DNA from: Bacteroidota bacterium
GTDB taxonomy: Bacteria > Bacteroidota > Bacteroidia > Flavobacteriales > Flavobacteriaceae
Assembly (NCBI GenBank): GCA_009937085.1
Contig: JAACDD010000175.1
Coordinates: 1 to 13,167, forward strand
DNA length: 13,167 nucleotides
Direction of reading: 5' to 3'
A program made the translations under genes and the position numbers. Of the stretch, positions 1 to 8,233 are shown one piece after another. Numbering within the stretch: position 1 is the first letter of the stretch; each line of letters begins with the position of its first letter. The notes beneath the pieces are model-generated. The model ran no database searches and was not told where the DNA came from. It saw only the letters and a list, made by a program, of their open reading frames with translations.

Positions 1-1
1 A

Positions 2-1282
2 GAGGGAGCAAACAAACGCATTGATAGTATTAGGAAAGGATCAACAACCATTCAATTTATTTATTCCGATAAGCAACAAAACGTTTCTAAAGCAACTGTA
101 AGTTTTGAGCTAGTGAATCACGATTTTAACTTTGGTGTTTCGCTAACCCAAATGGGGCCGCTTTCTACCCACTACAAAGAGATGTACAAATCACGCGTTA
201 AAGAGCTGTTCAATTTTGTAACACTAGGGTTTTACTGGGCGGGACGAGACGAAACAAGAGATTTGACAGGCTATAAGCGTCAAATGAGAGCGAAAGTAGA
301 TTGGGCAGTAGAAAATAACATCAAAATAAAGGGGCACCCGCTGTTGTGGCATGAATCACTACCGAAATGGGTTATTGATCACAAGGAGCCGGCAAAGCTT
401 GAAAAAATCATTTATAAACGAATCAAAGATTTGATTCAAGGGTATCCCGAAATTGAATATTGGGATGTTTATAACGAGGCAATTGCACCTTTTAAAAACC
501 ATGTAACTCCTAGTGGTGTTACGCGCTGGATTACCTACAAAGGAGGTATTTATCCAGCCATGAAAAACGTATACGATTTTGTTAATGAGATAGACGCTAC
601 TAAGATTTACACCAACAATCACTACCACCCCACTGATCCAGAGTTTTTGAAACTTAATACATTTTTTATTGAACAAAATGTAGGGTATCATGCTATTGGA
701 ATGCAAGCACATATGCAAACACATGATAATGTCTTCTCTGAGGATGAGCTTTGGAATTTAGTAAACACATTTACTCCGCTTGGCAAAAAGATACAATTCA
801 CTGAGGTAACTGTTACAAGCTCCAAATTATTCAACAACTGGAAAGATCATCAAGTTTTTTTAGAAGAGCGAAAGAAATCACAGCAAAAAGGAAAAACGCT
901 AAATCTTCCGAGCTTAGCAGAAAAAGAAATTTACCAAGCAGCCTATCTGAAAGATTTTTACACCCTATTGTTTAGTCATCCAAATATAAGTTCCATAACG
1001 ATGTGGAACCTAACAGACAAAAATGCTTGGCGTGGTCATGCAGGAGGAATTTTAGATATGGAATTACAACCAAAAAAAGCATTTTATACCTTAAAGAAAC
1101 TAATTAAAGACACCTGGACAACGCGTGTTGACACGACATTTAATTTTAATGAAGAGATGGCATTTTCAGGTTTTTATGGCACATACGAAGGTCATGTTAA
1201 TGTTAACGGGGTTTCTTATCCGTTTCGTTTTGAACACAAAAAAGAAGCTGACAAACCCATTCGTATTACATTACAACATTAA
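2..1282 (+). CDS. GH10 endo-1,4-beta-xylanase, 5' end missing
   Basis: Family GH10 enzymes cleave internal beta-1,4 bonds of xylan with retention of configuration. The frame is open from the first bases of the window, so the true start and any signal peptide lie upstream; a GTG at 113 could be mistaken for a start but sits inside the protein. 426 residues are visible. Numbering from the codon at 2-4: residues 1-45 resemble the beta-sandwich lead-in common in Bacteroidota GH10 proteins (RIDSIRKG, then HDFNFGVS), the barrel motif GHPLLWHES is at 111-119, the acid/base glutamate is E159 in WDVYNEA, and the nucleophile is E268 in FTEVTV, where the usual family form is TELD. GMQAH and MWNLTDKNAW are also typical. 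A short C-terminal beta segment (GFYGTYEGHVNVNG) follows the barrel, as in related proteins. It ends 5 bases before the stop of the convergent pseudogene. The GH10 assignment is firm; xylan as substrate is supported by the xylose genes nearby. Confidence 0.93.
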   Translation, partial: EGANKRIDSIRKGSTTIQFIYSDKQQNVSKATVSFELVNHDFNFGVSLTQMGPLSTHYKEMYKSRVKELFNFVTLGFYWAGRDETRDLTGYKRQMRAKVDWAVENNIKIKGHPLLWHESLPKWVIDHKEPAKLEKIIYKRIKDLIQGYPEIEYWDVYNEAIAPFKNHVTPSGVTRWITYKGGIYPAMKNVYDFVNEIDATKIYTNNHYHPTDPEFLKLNTFFIEQNVGYHAIGMQAHMQTHDNVFSEDELWNLVNTFTPLGKKIQFTEVTVTSSKLFNNWKDHQVFLEERKKSQQKGKTLNLPSLAEKEIYQAAYLKDFYTLLFSHPNISSITMWNLTDKNAWRGHAGGILDMELQPKKAFYTLKKLIKDTWTTRVDTTFNFNEEMAFSGFYGTYEGHVNVNGVSYPFRFEHKKEADKPIRITLQH

Positions 1283-1287
1283 TCGGA

Positions 1288-2489
1288 TTATCTCATATTT
1301 GAATACTTGAATTGATTCTCTATTGGTACTCCATACATAGCTATAAGTTCAGCTATGTTTTTATTGTAAAACCGCGTATTAGGAGGGATGTTTAACTTTT
1401 TCCAAAAGGAAGCATTATAGTCTGTTTTATATTGCGTCATGTCTTTATTTTCCAATTCTTCTACAGTGTTAAAACGTGACTTATTTTCCTCAATATCTAA
1501 CACATAAGCTTCATGTCGATACCCAATAGGGATGTAGTTCCGAACCGGCTTACCGTTAGCTTTTAGTACTTTTTTTATGTTTTCTGGTAGTGGTGCGGCA
1601 CCTTGCCATTCTCTTTGGTGATAGCTTAAATACAAAAGACCTTTGTTGTTTTTTTTATAAATGTATGTAGCCGTTAGTGATTTTCCTGTTTTAGGCTTTT
1701 TTTCCATTTCCAATTTATAAATCTTATAACTATCCATGCCAATATATAGCCAAATAGTTTCCTTATTGTCCATTTTACCTTTAGCAATAATGACGTCCTC
1801 ATTGTCATAACTAGAATCTCCAATTTTATCCCATGTATATGCCTTTAAGCTAATTCCTTTACGCAGTGGGTTATTGTACGCCATGTATTTAAGCGCATGA
1901 ATTTCCTGCTCATTTTTTACAAATCTGTAGTCAGCAGAAGTGCGTACATCCTCAACAGAAAATTTTACCAAATATGAACTTGGCCCTCGGTCAATAGCGT
2001 TAATATTATGTTCAATAAAAAAACGACATAAACGGTCCTCAACAGACCATCTTCGGTACAAAAATTGAGCTGATGATTTTTACTTACCGTATTGGATTTT
2101 AGCTCCTTTAGCGCATTTTTCACATAATACGCAACACTGTTAACAACGAATTCTGATAAAGCAGTTGTTTTTTCCTCCAGTATAATTTCTTTTTTCGGGA
2201 GCTTTAAAAAATCATTGACCTTTATTGAAAACGTCGAAAAACCTAGTGACGAAACTGTTAGGGTGTCTTCGAGCGCATTGTTTGGAACACGAAAATAAAA
2301 AGCCCCATCTTCAGTTGAAGTTGACCCTGTGTTTTTGTTTAAAACACCTATTGCTGCATAGGGAATTTCATAGCCACTTTGATTTAATATCTTTCCCGTA
2401 ATTACGGTACTTTGTTGTGCAAATACAAGTATGCAATTGAACAATAAAACCCATTATGTATAGTTAATAAATTTTTTTAAATAATGCAT
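1288..2489 (-). pseudogene. Broken carboxypeptidase-like regulatory-domain protein
   Basis: Read on the minus strand from ATG at 2489-2487, the frame gives a signal-peptide start (MHYLKKFINYT), meets a TAA stop at 2456-2454, then continues in the same frame through a hydrophobic core (WVLLFNCILVFAQQ) that ends in a plausible cleavage site. A CarboxypepD_reg-like beta-sandwich follows (TVITGKILNQSG, STSTEDGAFYFRVP, LTVSSLGFSTFSI, KKEIILEE). At the five-A run 2060-2064 the homology changes frame: one further base would join KNHQLNF to LYRRWSVEDR and continue to the stop at 1288. Repaired, the product would be about 400 residues, which I believe is normal for this family of exported Bacteroidota proteins of unknown function. 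It lies 15 bases behind the regulator gene and was probably cotranscribed with it. A TTG at 2444 could start a fragment but with a very short signal peptide. Two separate lesions argue for decay over a single sequencing error; expression of fragments cannot be excluded. Confidence 0.75.
1335..1362 (+). terminator. Candidate factor-independent terminator after GH10
   Basis: A perfect 8-base inverted repeat, ACATAGCT (1335-1342) and AGCTATGT (1351-1358), with an 8-base loop, runs into five T residues (1358-1362) when read on the plus strand. It begins 53 bases after the GH10 stop codon. No T tract follows it on the minus strand, so its polarity suits the GH10 transcript. The stem has only three G-C pairs and lies inside the 3' end of the convergent pseudogene, so it may be weak or fortuitous. 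Confidence 0.4.
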
Positions 2490-2504
2490 TTTGATTCCGA
2501 GATA

Positions 2505-5500
2505 TTAATTGGCCGCTATTTCTTTTTGATCTTTGTTTTTGAGCCTGTAGTCTTTTGGAATAGTTCCCGTATGCTCTTTAAATCTTTTTGTAAAATACGA
2601 CGGAGAGGCAAAACCAACTTTATAACAAATTTCACCAATAGTCATATCTGTCATTACAAGAAATTCCTTTGCTTTTTCAAGTCGTGTTTTACGTATAATT
2701 TCGTTTGCTGAAATTCCTGTAAGTGATTTGATTTTTCTGTACAGTTTGCTTCGACTAAGTCCCAATTCGTTTGCAATATCTTGTACACATAAATCTTCTT
2801 TAGATAAATTATCTCCAATGACAACTATTACGTCAGCAAGGATTTTATTGTCATAGCCAACGGATTCAAGATCCATATCAAAACTTTTAAAATAGGACTC
2901 ATAAAAAGCGTTTTTTGATTTGATGAGTTGGCGAATATGAGACTTTAAAAGATTGACACTAAAAGGCTTTTTAAGATACACATCTGCACCAGCGTCAATT
3001 CCCTCAATTCTTTCTTTTTCAGCAACTTTAGCTGTAAGCATTATAACAGGAATATTATTTGTGTCCTTATCTGATTTTAGTTTTTCACACATTTCAATCC
3101 CATCCATTTCAGGCATCATTACATCAGCTATAATCAAATCAGGGTTGTGTTTTTTAACCATTTCAAAACCAACCAAACCATTTGATGCTTCATAAACACG
3201 ATACATTCCCTTTAATTCTAGCTTTAAATATTCACGAAGTTCTAGGTTGTCTTCAACGACTAAAATGCTATTTGATTTATCCGCATTATTATTGTTTTCA
3301 TCCGCTGTGATTTGCTCAATATGTTTAGGACGTGTAGTTTTCTTTTGACTTATTCCGTAGTTAGCAAATTGATTTTCTTCAAAATGTGTGTTATCTAACG
3401 GAAAAAACAGTTTGAATTTGGTGCCCCTGTTTTCTTCACTTTCTACTTCAATTTTTCCTTTATGATATGTTACAAATTTCCGTACCACTTCCAATCCAAT
3501 TCCTGTTCCCCCAAAATATTGTTCATTATTATCTTTGTCTTGGTAGAAACGCTCAAAGATGTTATGAATGTTTTCTTTTTTGATTCCAATACCACTGTCT
3601 TTTATGATAATTTCTAGTGCGCCTTGCGGCCAACTATTTTCTAAAAGCGGGAACACAACACCGTCTTTGTGATGATGCATTTCTACTGTTATGGCTCCAC
3701 CTTCTTTAGTTGCTTTAAAAGCATTTGATATTAGATTAAACACAATTTTTTCTATCATGGAAGCGTCTGCCCACATAAATATTTCGTCCTGCTCAAGGGG
3801 TTTTAACTTTAAGTCGATATTTCGATACAGCGCCTCCTCCTCATAGTACGAAATAACGTTTTTGATAACACTTGCGATATCTATTTTTTTAACACGTAGC
3901 TGAATTTTCCCAAATTGCATTTTTCGGAAATCCATTAGCTCATCAATAAGGCGTTTCATTCTTTTTGTATTGCGATGAATTATGCGGTGTTTGGCACGTA
4001 CTTCATCAGGAAGTGTTACTTCATCAGGCGAAGAAAGCAAAGACTCCAAAGGGTTTAAGATTAGCGTAAGCGGTGTTCTAAATTCGTGAGAAATGTTTGT
4101 AAAAAACTGCATCTTTTTAAGATGAAGTTCTTCAGTTTGTTCGCGTTGATTTCGTTCAACTTCCGCCTTTCTTCGCTCTAAAACCTGAAGTCTTATTAAT
4201 CTAGAAATATAAAAGCTTAGTGATAATATGATAACTGCATAACTCATCTTAGCACCAATAGTTAACCACCAAGGCGGAGTTACTTTAATAAAAACGTTCT
4301 TAGATTTTGCCGTCCAAACACCATCATTATTTGATGCTTTAAGCTTAAACGTATACTTGCCTGGTTTTATATTTGTGTATGTAGCGGTTCGGAGCTTATC
4401 AACATAATTCCAATCTTTTTCTAAGCCTTCTAGCATATAGGCATAATTATTTTTCTCACCACGTGTTTGATTAACTCCTATATAGTCTATGGAAAAAGAA
4501 GATTGATTGTAATTTAAAAATATGGAATCAGAAAACTGTATCGTCTTTTTTAATGGACCTATTTCTGAAACAGATACGCGCTTATTCCCAATCTTTAGTT
4601 GTTGAAACAAAATTTTCGGAACATTTTTATTGCTATTTATCTTATCAAAATCAAAAAAATTAATTCCTTCACTTGTCCCCAAATACAATGTATTGCCCTC
4701 TGTTAAAAAAGCACTCCGATTAATTTTCATGCTTAACAGTCCATCATTGGACTCAAAAACCCGAAACGTTTCGTCATTGTTATCGTATCTAATTAAACCA
4801 TTGTCTGTTCCAAGCCAATACAATCCATCAAAAGATTGTGTAATGGAATTTATGGACATGTTACGCAAGTTGCTGCCTTCTCCATGCCACGTAAATTGAT
4901 CATCACTAAAAGAGTAACTAAACAGGCCATAGCCATCAGACCCTATCCATATGTTTTTGTTTGCGTCTTCATAGAGTGAGAATACAATAAAGTCGCTAAA
5001 AGCTCCATTTGATGTGGATTTAATTTTATCATTAAAAGAAGTTACGGAATTGTTTTTTTGATTGTATCGATAAATTCCTTTCCGTGTTCCTAGCCAAATA
5101 TTATCGTTCTTATCGACAATCACTTTTCGAATATTTCCGTTATGTAGCTCTGCATTTTCAAATGCCTCACCATCATAGTGTTTTAAAGCATTTGTTTTTG
5201 TGTTATAAGACAACAATCCGCCCAAAAAAGTTCCAATCCAGATAACTCCTTTTGAGTCTTCAGAGAAGCTAACAATTCTATTTGATTTAAGTGTTTTTGG
5301 AAAGGATTTAGTACTAATATTTATAAAGCGCTTAGCGCCATATTTAAGTAAATAAATTCCATCGTACCAAGACGCTACCCATACATTTTGATTGCTATCA
5401 ATAAATAGTGAAGGAATATCAAGACTGTTTAATCCTTTTCCAATAGAATTAGTAGGGTTATTTAAATGCGTATATGATTTGTCATTGGGGTTATACACAT

Positions 5501-6629
5501 ACACCCCTTTGTCAATACAGCTAAACCATAAACGCCCAAATTTATCTTTTGCAATAGAAGAAACAGATAAAGGAAATGGCATTACATCTTTAGCAATATC
5601 ATTTTGAAGGAAAGCAAATTTAAAATGATAAGGATCGTATTTATCGATACCTTGGTCGTAATACCCTAGCCAAATTCGATCATTCGTGTCGCTGTGAATT
5701 GCCCAAACAGAATTGGAATGAATACTAAATGAGTCTCCACGTTTTTTAACATACCTATCGGAAACTTCCCCTTCACTTGTGAGTACAAAAAGGCCATCGT
5801 TCTCTGTTCCACACAGCATCATTCCGTTAGTGTATTTTTTTATTGAGAATATTCTTTTTTCACTTATTGGAAAATGATCTACATCTAAATAATTCACATC
5901 TTTTGTGCTGATTTTTAAAACACCATTTTTAACAGTTCCAGCCCAAATATTCCCAAACGCATCCGATTCAAGACTTAAAATTTCATCTGATAGTAATGCT
6001 TCATTTTTAACAACTCTATCCGAAATTTTAGTGAGTCTTAGTCCAGTGAAGCTAAGTTGCATGACCCCCATATTAGTACCTACCCATATGCGTTTTAATT
6101 GATCGACAGCTAGCGCATTCACTTGCAGGCCATTCTGATCAATATCTAATGCTGCTTTTTGAAATTCTTTTGTAAGGGTATTAAACACATAAACCCCTTT
6201 TCGGTGGGTCCCTAATATGATGTGTGTATCATCAAGCATAGCCAACGCATGAATGGGTAGTATTTCATTTTTTGGGTTAAAATGAGTGAACGTATCGTTT
6301 TTTTGATTGTATAGATTTAGCCCATTATTAGCGGCAATCCAAACGGCGTTATCTTTTCCTAAGAGCAAATCATAAATTTCGGAACTTGACAAACCAGAGG
6401 AGGTGTTTACATCGTGTTTAAATGTTTCTACGTCTACGCCGTTATACTTTTTTAAACCGCCGCCATAGGTACCTATCCATAGCTGATTAATAGAATCATT
6501 GACTATACATGTAATGGCGCGCTTACCGATATCTTCATTTGTCTTAACAAATAGGAAGGGTTGTTCCTGTGCCAAAACTAAATTTTTAACAAAAACCAAG
6601 CAGAGAAGTAAATAACAAATTTTATTCAT
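2505..6629 (-). CDS. Hybrid two-component system sensor/regulator (HTCS)
   Basis: A 1374-residue one-protein signalling system of the kind that controls polysaccharide loci in Bacteroidota. Order: signal peptide (1-20, ending LVLAQ); 14 propeller blades marked by repeats such as IWIGT..GGL..Y at about residues 50, 97, 138, 181, 228, 271, 319, 367, 416, 463, 511, 560, 604 and 648, that is two seven-bladed propellers; a Y_Y_Y domain (about 705-785); one membrane segment (about 789-808); a coiled linker; HisKA with phospho-acceptor H848 in NISHEFRTPL; HATPase with N965/N969, DSGIGI (1011-1016) and GGTGIGL (1040-1046); receiver domain with phospho-acceptor D1169 and conserved K1221; and an AraC-type double helix-turn-helix (about 1275-1368). 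All catalytic residues are present. The family senses oligosaccharides in the periplasm and binds DNA in the cytoplasm. It is divergent from the sulfatase; xylo-oligosaccharides as ligand are inferred only from the neighbours. Confidence 0.96.
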   Translation of the reverse strand: MNKICYLLLCLVFVKNLVLAQEQPFLFVKTNEDIGKRAITCIVNDSINQLWIGTYGGGLKKYNGVDVETFKHDVNTSSGLSSSEIYDLLLGKDNAVWIAANNGLNLYNQKNDTFTHFNPKNEILPIHALAMLDDTHIILGTHRKGVYVFNTLTKEFQKAALDIDQNGLQVNALAVDQLKRIWVGTNMGVMQLSFTGLRLTKISDRVVKNEALLSDEILSLESDAFGNIWAGTVKNGVLKISTKDVNYLDVDHFPISEKRIFSIKKYTNGMMLCGTENDGLFVLTSEGEVSDRYVKKRGDSFSIHSNSVWAIHSDTNDRIWLGYYDQGIDKYDPYHFKFAFLQNDIAKDVMPFPLSVSSIAKDKFGRLWFSCIDKGVYVYNPNDKSYTHLNNPTNSIGKGLNSLDIPSLFIDSNQNVWVASWYDGIYLLKYGAKRFINISTKSFPKTLKSNRIVSFSEDSKGVIWIGTFLGGLLSYNTKTNALKHYDGEAFENAELHNGNIRKVIVDKNDNIWLGTRKGIYRYNQKNNSVTSFNDKIKSTSNGAFSDFIVFSLYEDANKNIWIGSDGYGLFSYSFSDDQFTWHGEGSNLRNMSINSITQSFDGLYWLGTDNGLIRYDNNDETFRVFESNDGLLSMKINRSAFLTEGNTLYLGTSEGINFFDFDKINSNKNVPKILFQQLKIGNKRVSVSEIGPLKKTIQFSDSIFLNYNQSSFSIDYIGVNQTRGEKNNYAYMLEGLEKDWNYVDKLRTATYTNIKPGKYTFKLKASNNDGVWTAKSKNVFIKVTPPWWLTIGAKMSYAVIILSLSFYISRLIRLQVLERRKAEVERNQREQTEELHLKKMQFFTNISHEFRTPLTLILNPLESLLSSPDEVTLPDEVRAKHRIIHRNTKRMKRLIDELMDFRKMQFGKIQLRVKKIDIASVIKNVISYYEEEALYRNIDLKLKPLEQDEIFMWADASMIEKIVFNLISNAFKATKEGGAITVEMHHHKDGVVFPLLENSWPQGALEIIIKDSGIGIKKENIHNIFERFYQDKDNNEQYFGGTGIGLEVVRKFVTYHKGKIEVESEENRGTKFKLFFPLDNTHFEENQFANYGISQKKTTRPKHIEQITADENNNNADKSNSILVVEDNLELREYLKLELKGMYRVYEASNGLVGFEMVKKHNPDLIIADVMMPEMDGIEMCEKLKSDKDTNNIPVIMLTAKVAEKERIEGIDAGADVYLKKPFSVNLLKSHIRQLIKSKNAFYESYFKSFDMDLESVGYDNKILADVIVVIGDNLSKEDLCVQDIANELGLSRSKLYRKIKSLTGISANEIIRKTRLEKAKEFLVMTDMTIGEICYKVGFASPSYFTKRFKEHTGTIPKDYRLKNKDQKEIAAN

Positions 6630-6781
6630 ATGGCTGCGTTTGAAGAAACAAATTTTTTATTCCGACTCTAAAATTAAAAATATTAATTCATAATGTGTAA
6701 ATACAACTCATTTTTTTTAATTTTACACTTATGGTTGAATTAAAAGTGCTATTTTTATTCACATTGCTTTTACTTCATAAT
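6630..6781. promoter_or_regulatory. Divergent intergenic region, HTCS / sulfatase
   Basis: This very AT-rich region (152 bases if the sulfatase starts at 6782) must hold the starts of both divergent transcripts unless one promoter lies inside a gene. I found no exact TAnnTTTG element on either strand; the nearest on the minus strand has one mismatch (around 6649-6656) and no matching TTG at the right distance. A short inverted repeat, GTGTAA (6695-6700) and TTACAC (6723-6728), is separated by 22 bases just before the earlier possible sulfatase start. Its function is unknown and it may be chance in such AT-rich sequence. Confidence 0.4.
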
Positions 6782-8191
6782 ATGAAATGGTCTTTTATTT
6801 ATACATCCTTTTTTTTAGTTCTATCTTTTTTTTCTGTGTCCGCGCAACAAGGTGCTCAAGAACCAAAACGTCCTAATATTATTATTTACTTGTCAGATGA
6901 CCAGAATTCTTGGGATTTTCAAACGTTTGGGAATACGCAAGTCGACACCTCACACTTTGATCGTCTTGCCCGTGAAGGAATGACCTTTTCAAATGCGTAT
7001 ACAGCTCAAGCGATATGTGCGCCAAGTCGCTCTCAACTTTTTACCGGTCTTTTTCCAATGCGCAATGGATGTATGGCGAATCACCTTCCTGTAAAAAATG
7101 TTACGGACATAAATGACTATTTTAATACGATTGGATATGAAGTTATTTTGGCAGGCAAGGGGCATATTAAACCTTCTTCTGTTTTTAATTGGACACATTT
7201 TTATCACACGGTTAAAAACAGATTGCTGCCAATTAATAAAGTAAAAAAATACATCCAAGATAGTTCAAAACCGTTCTGTATCATTTTCGCTTCAGATCTT
7301 CCTCACGGTCCATACCCAACGCAAAATGATTATGTAGATAAGCCTCTAGACTACGATCCCACAACAAAAAATCCAAATAAAAAGATAGCGCGAAGTAAGT
7401 CGGGCTACTATCAAAATATTGCTGACGATAATGCTCAACTTGGACAGGTTCTTTCAATGTTAGAGAATTTATCTGTACTTGATAGCAGCTTATTTTTATA
7501 TTTATCCGATCATGGATTAAAGGGTAAATGGAGTGTGCGTGAAACTGGACTAAAAGTTCCTATGGTGGCGCGTTGGCCCAATCGAATCAAGCCCAAAACA
7601 CAAAGCAATCAATTCGTAGCACTAGTAGACATATTACCAACAATACTTGAAATTGCAGGTGGGAGTGTCCCTGATGACATTGATGGGATAAGCTTTTTGC
7701 CAATCTTAGAGGGAAAAGAAAATAAAATTCGAGATTACGTATATGGAATTGCAACACGGCAAAATATTCAAAGTTGCTATGTGTTTCCATCCCGATCGGT
7801 GCGAAATCAACGCTATAAATATGTGCGTAATTTTAATTCCCTTGAAGTTGTGGAGCAAAACATGAGTAGTAATCAAGCGGTAAATGCCTTTATTAAAAGA
7901 GGAGCAGAGGCGTTTCCTAAGGTTCCATTTGAAGAGCTTTATGATTTAGAAAAAGACCCTTTTGAGCATAAAAATTTAGTTCAAAACAAAGAATATGCAG
8001 TTATTAAAAATCAATTAGAAAATCAATTAATAATCTGGATGACGCAGCAAAATGATTTTTTGATTGACAATAAGATGCCGCTATTAAAACCAACGTTGCA
8101 TCCTATCGATAGAATATCAAAATGGAACAAGCCACCAAAAGCACTAGTTGGTTCCTTACAAGAAGAAGATTATTTATCGCTTCATTATTAA
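6782..8191 (+). CDS. Periplasmic type I sulfatase (family S1)
   Basis: Type I sulfatases hydrolyse sulfate esters or sulfamates with a formylglycine made from a cysteine or serine. From the start chosen here (469 residues), the signal peptide is MKWSFIYTSFFLVLSFFSVSA with cleavage before QQ, placing the enzyme in the envelope; an in-frame ATG at 6731 would add 17 residues and a second hydrophobic stretch, and is less convincing. Metal ligands DD are at 39-40, the modification motif C-A-P-S-R runs from C79 to R83, followed by SQLFTG, and GKGH (K126, H128), PHGPY (H175) and SDHG (D243, H244) match further active-site positions. No catalytic residue appears lost. The GKGH-type motif and the length resemble the N-sulfoglucosamine sulfohydrolase branch (often numbered S1_8), but substrate cannot be read from this. 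It needs a formylglycine-generating or anaerobic sulfatase-maturing enzyme, not present in the window. It precedes the xylose operon by 89 bases. Confidence 0.92.
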   Translation: MKWSFIYTSFFLVLSFFSVSAQQGAQEPKRPNIIIYLSDDQNSWDFQTFGNTQVDTSHFDRLAREGMTFSNAYTAQAICAPSRSQLFTGLFPMRNGCMANHLPVKNVTDINDYFNTIGYEVILAGKGHIKPSSVFNWTHFYHTVKNRLLPINKVKKYIQDSSKPFCIIFASDLPHGPYPTQNDYVDKPLDYDPTTKNPNKKIARSKSGYYQNIADDNAQLGQVLSMLENLSVLDSSLFLYLSDHGLKGKWSVRETGLKVPMVARWPNRIKPKTQSNQFVALVDILPTILEIAGGSVPDDIDGISFLPILEGKENKIRDYVYGIATRQNIQSCYVFPSRSVRNQRYKYVRNFNSLEVVEQNMSSNQAVNAFIKRGAEAFPKVPFEELYDLEKDPFEHKNLVQNKEYAVIKNQLENQLIIWMTQQNDFLIDNKMPLLKPTLHPIDRISKWNKPPKALVGSLQEEDYLSLHY

Positions 8192-8217
8192 GTGAAACTC
8201 TTGTTTTAGTTTTTGCA

Positions 8218-8233
8218 CAATTTATTATAATTG
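8218..8233. repeat. Short palindrome overlapping the operon promoter
   Basis: CAATT (8218-8222) and AATTG (8229-8233) form a 5-base inverted repeat with a 6-base spacer. The right arm contains the TTG proposed as the -33 element of the next promoter, a position where a regulator could act. The sequence is AT-rich and the arms are short, so chance is a real possibility. Confidence 0.25.

Noticed and set aside
359..724. Open frame of 121 codons on the minus strand inside GH10
   Set aside because: It lies wholly within the catalytic domain of GH10, has no recognisable motif or signal, and is a shadow of the real gene.
2060..2064. Programmed -1 ribosomal frameshifting at the A run in the carboxypeptidase-like gene
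   Set aside because: The flanking codons do not form a canonical slippery heptamer, no following stem was evident, and an independent nonsense codon upstream makes decay the simpler explanation.
2484..3195. Plus-strand open frames opposite the HTCS C-terminal part
   Set aside because: They are antisense to intact AraC and receiver domains with all key residues and show no protein-family features.
6695..6728. Inverted repeat GTGTAA...TTACAC before the earlier possible sulfatase start, as an HTCS binding site
   Set aside because: Six-base arms 22 bases apart in very AT-rich DNA are expected by chance, no second copy was found in front of the GH43 operon, and AraC-type HTCS domains do not require such a palindrome.
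8195..8215. AAACT...AGTTT followed by T residues after the sulfatase, as a terminator
   Set aside because: The stem is only five pairs with a single G-C pair, too weak to propose as a terminator.
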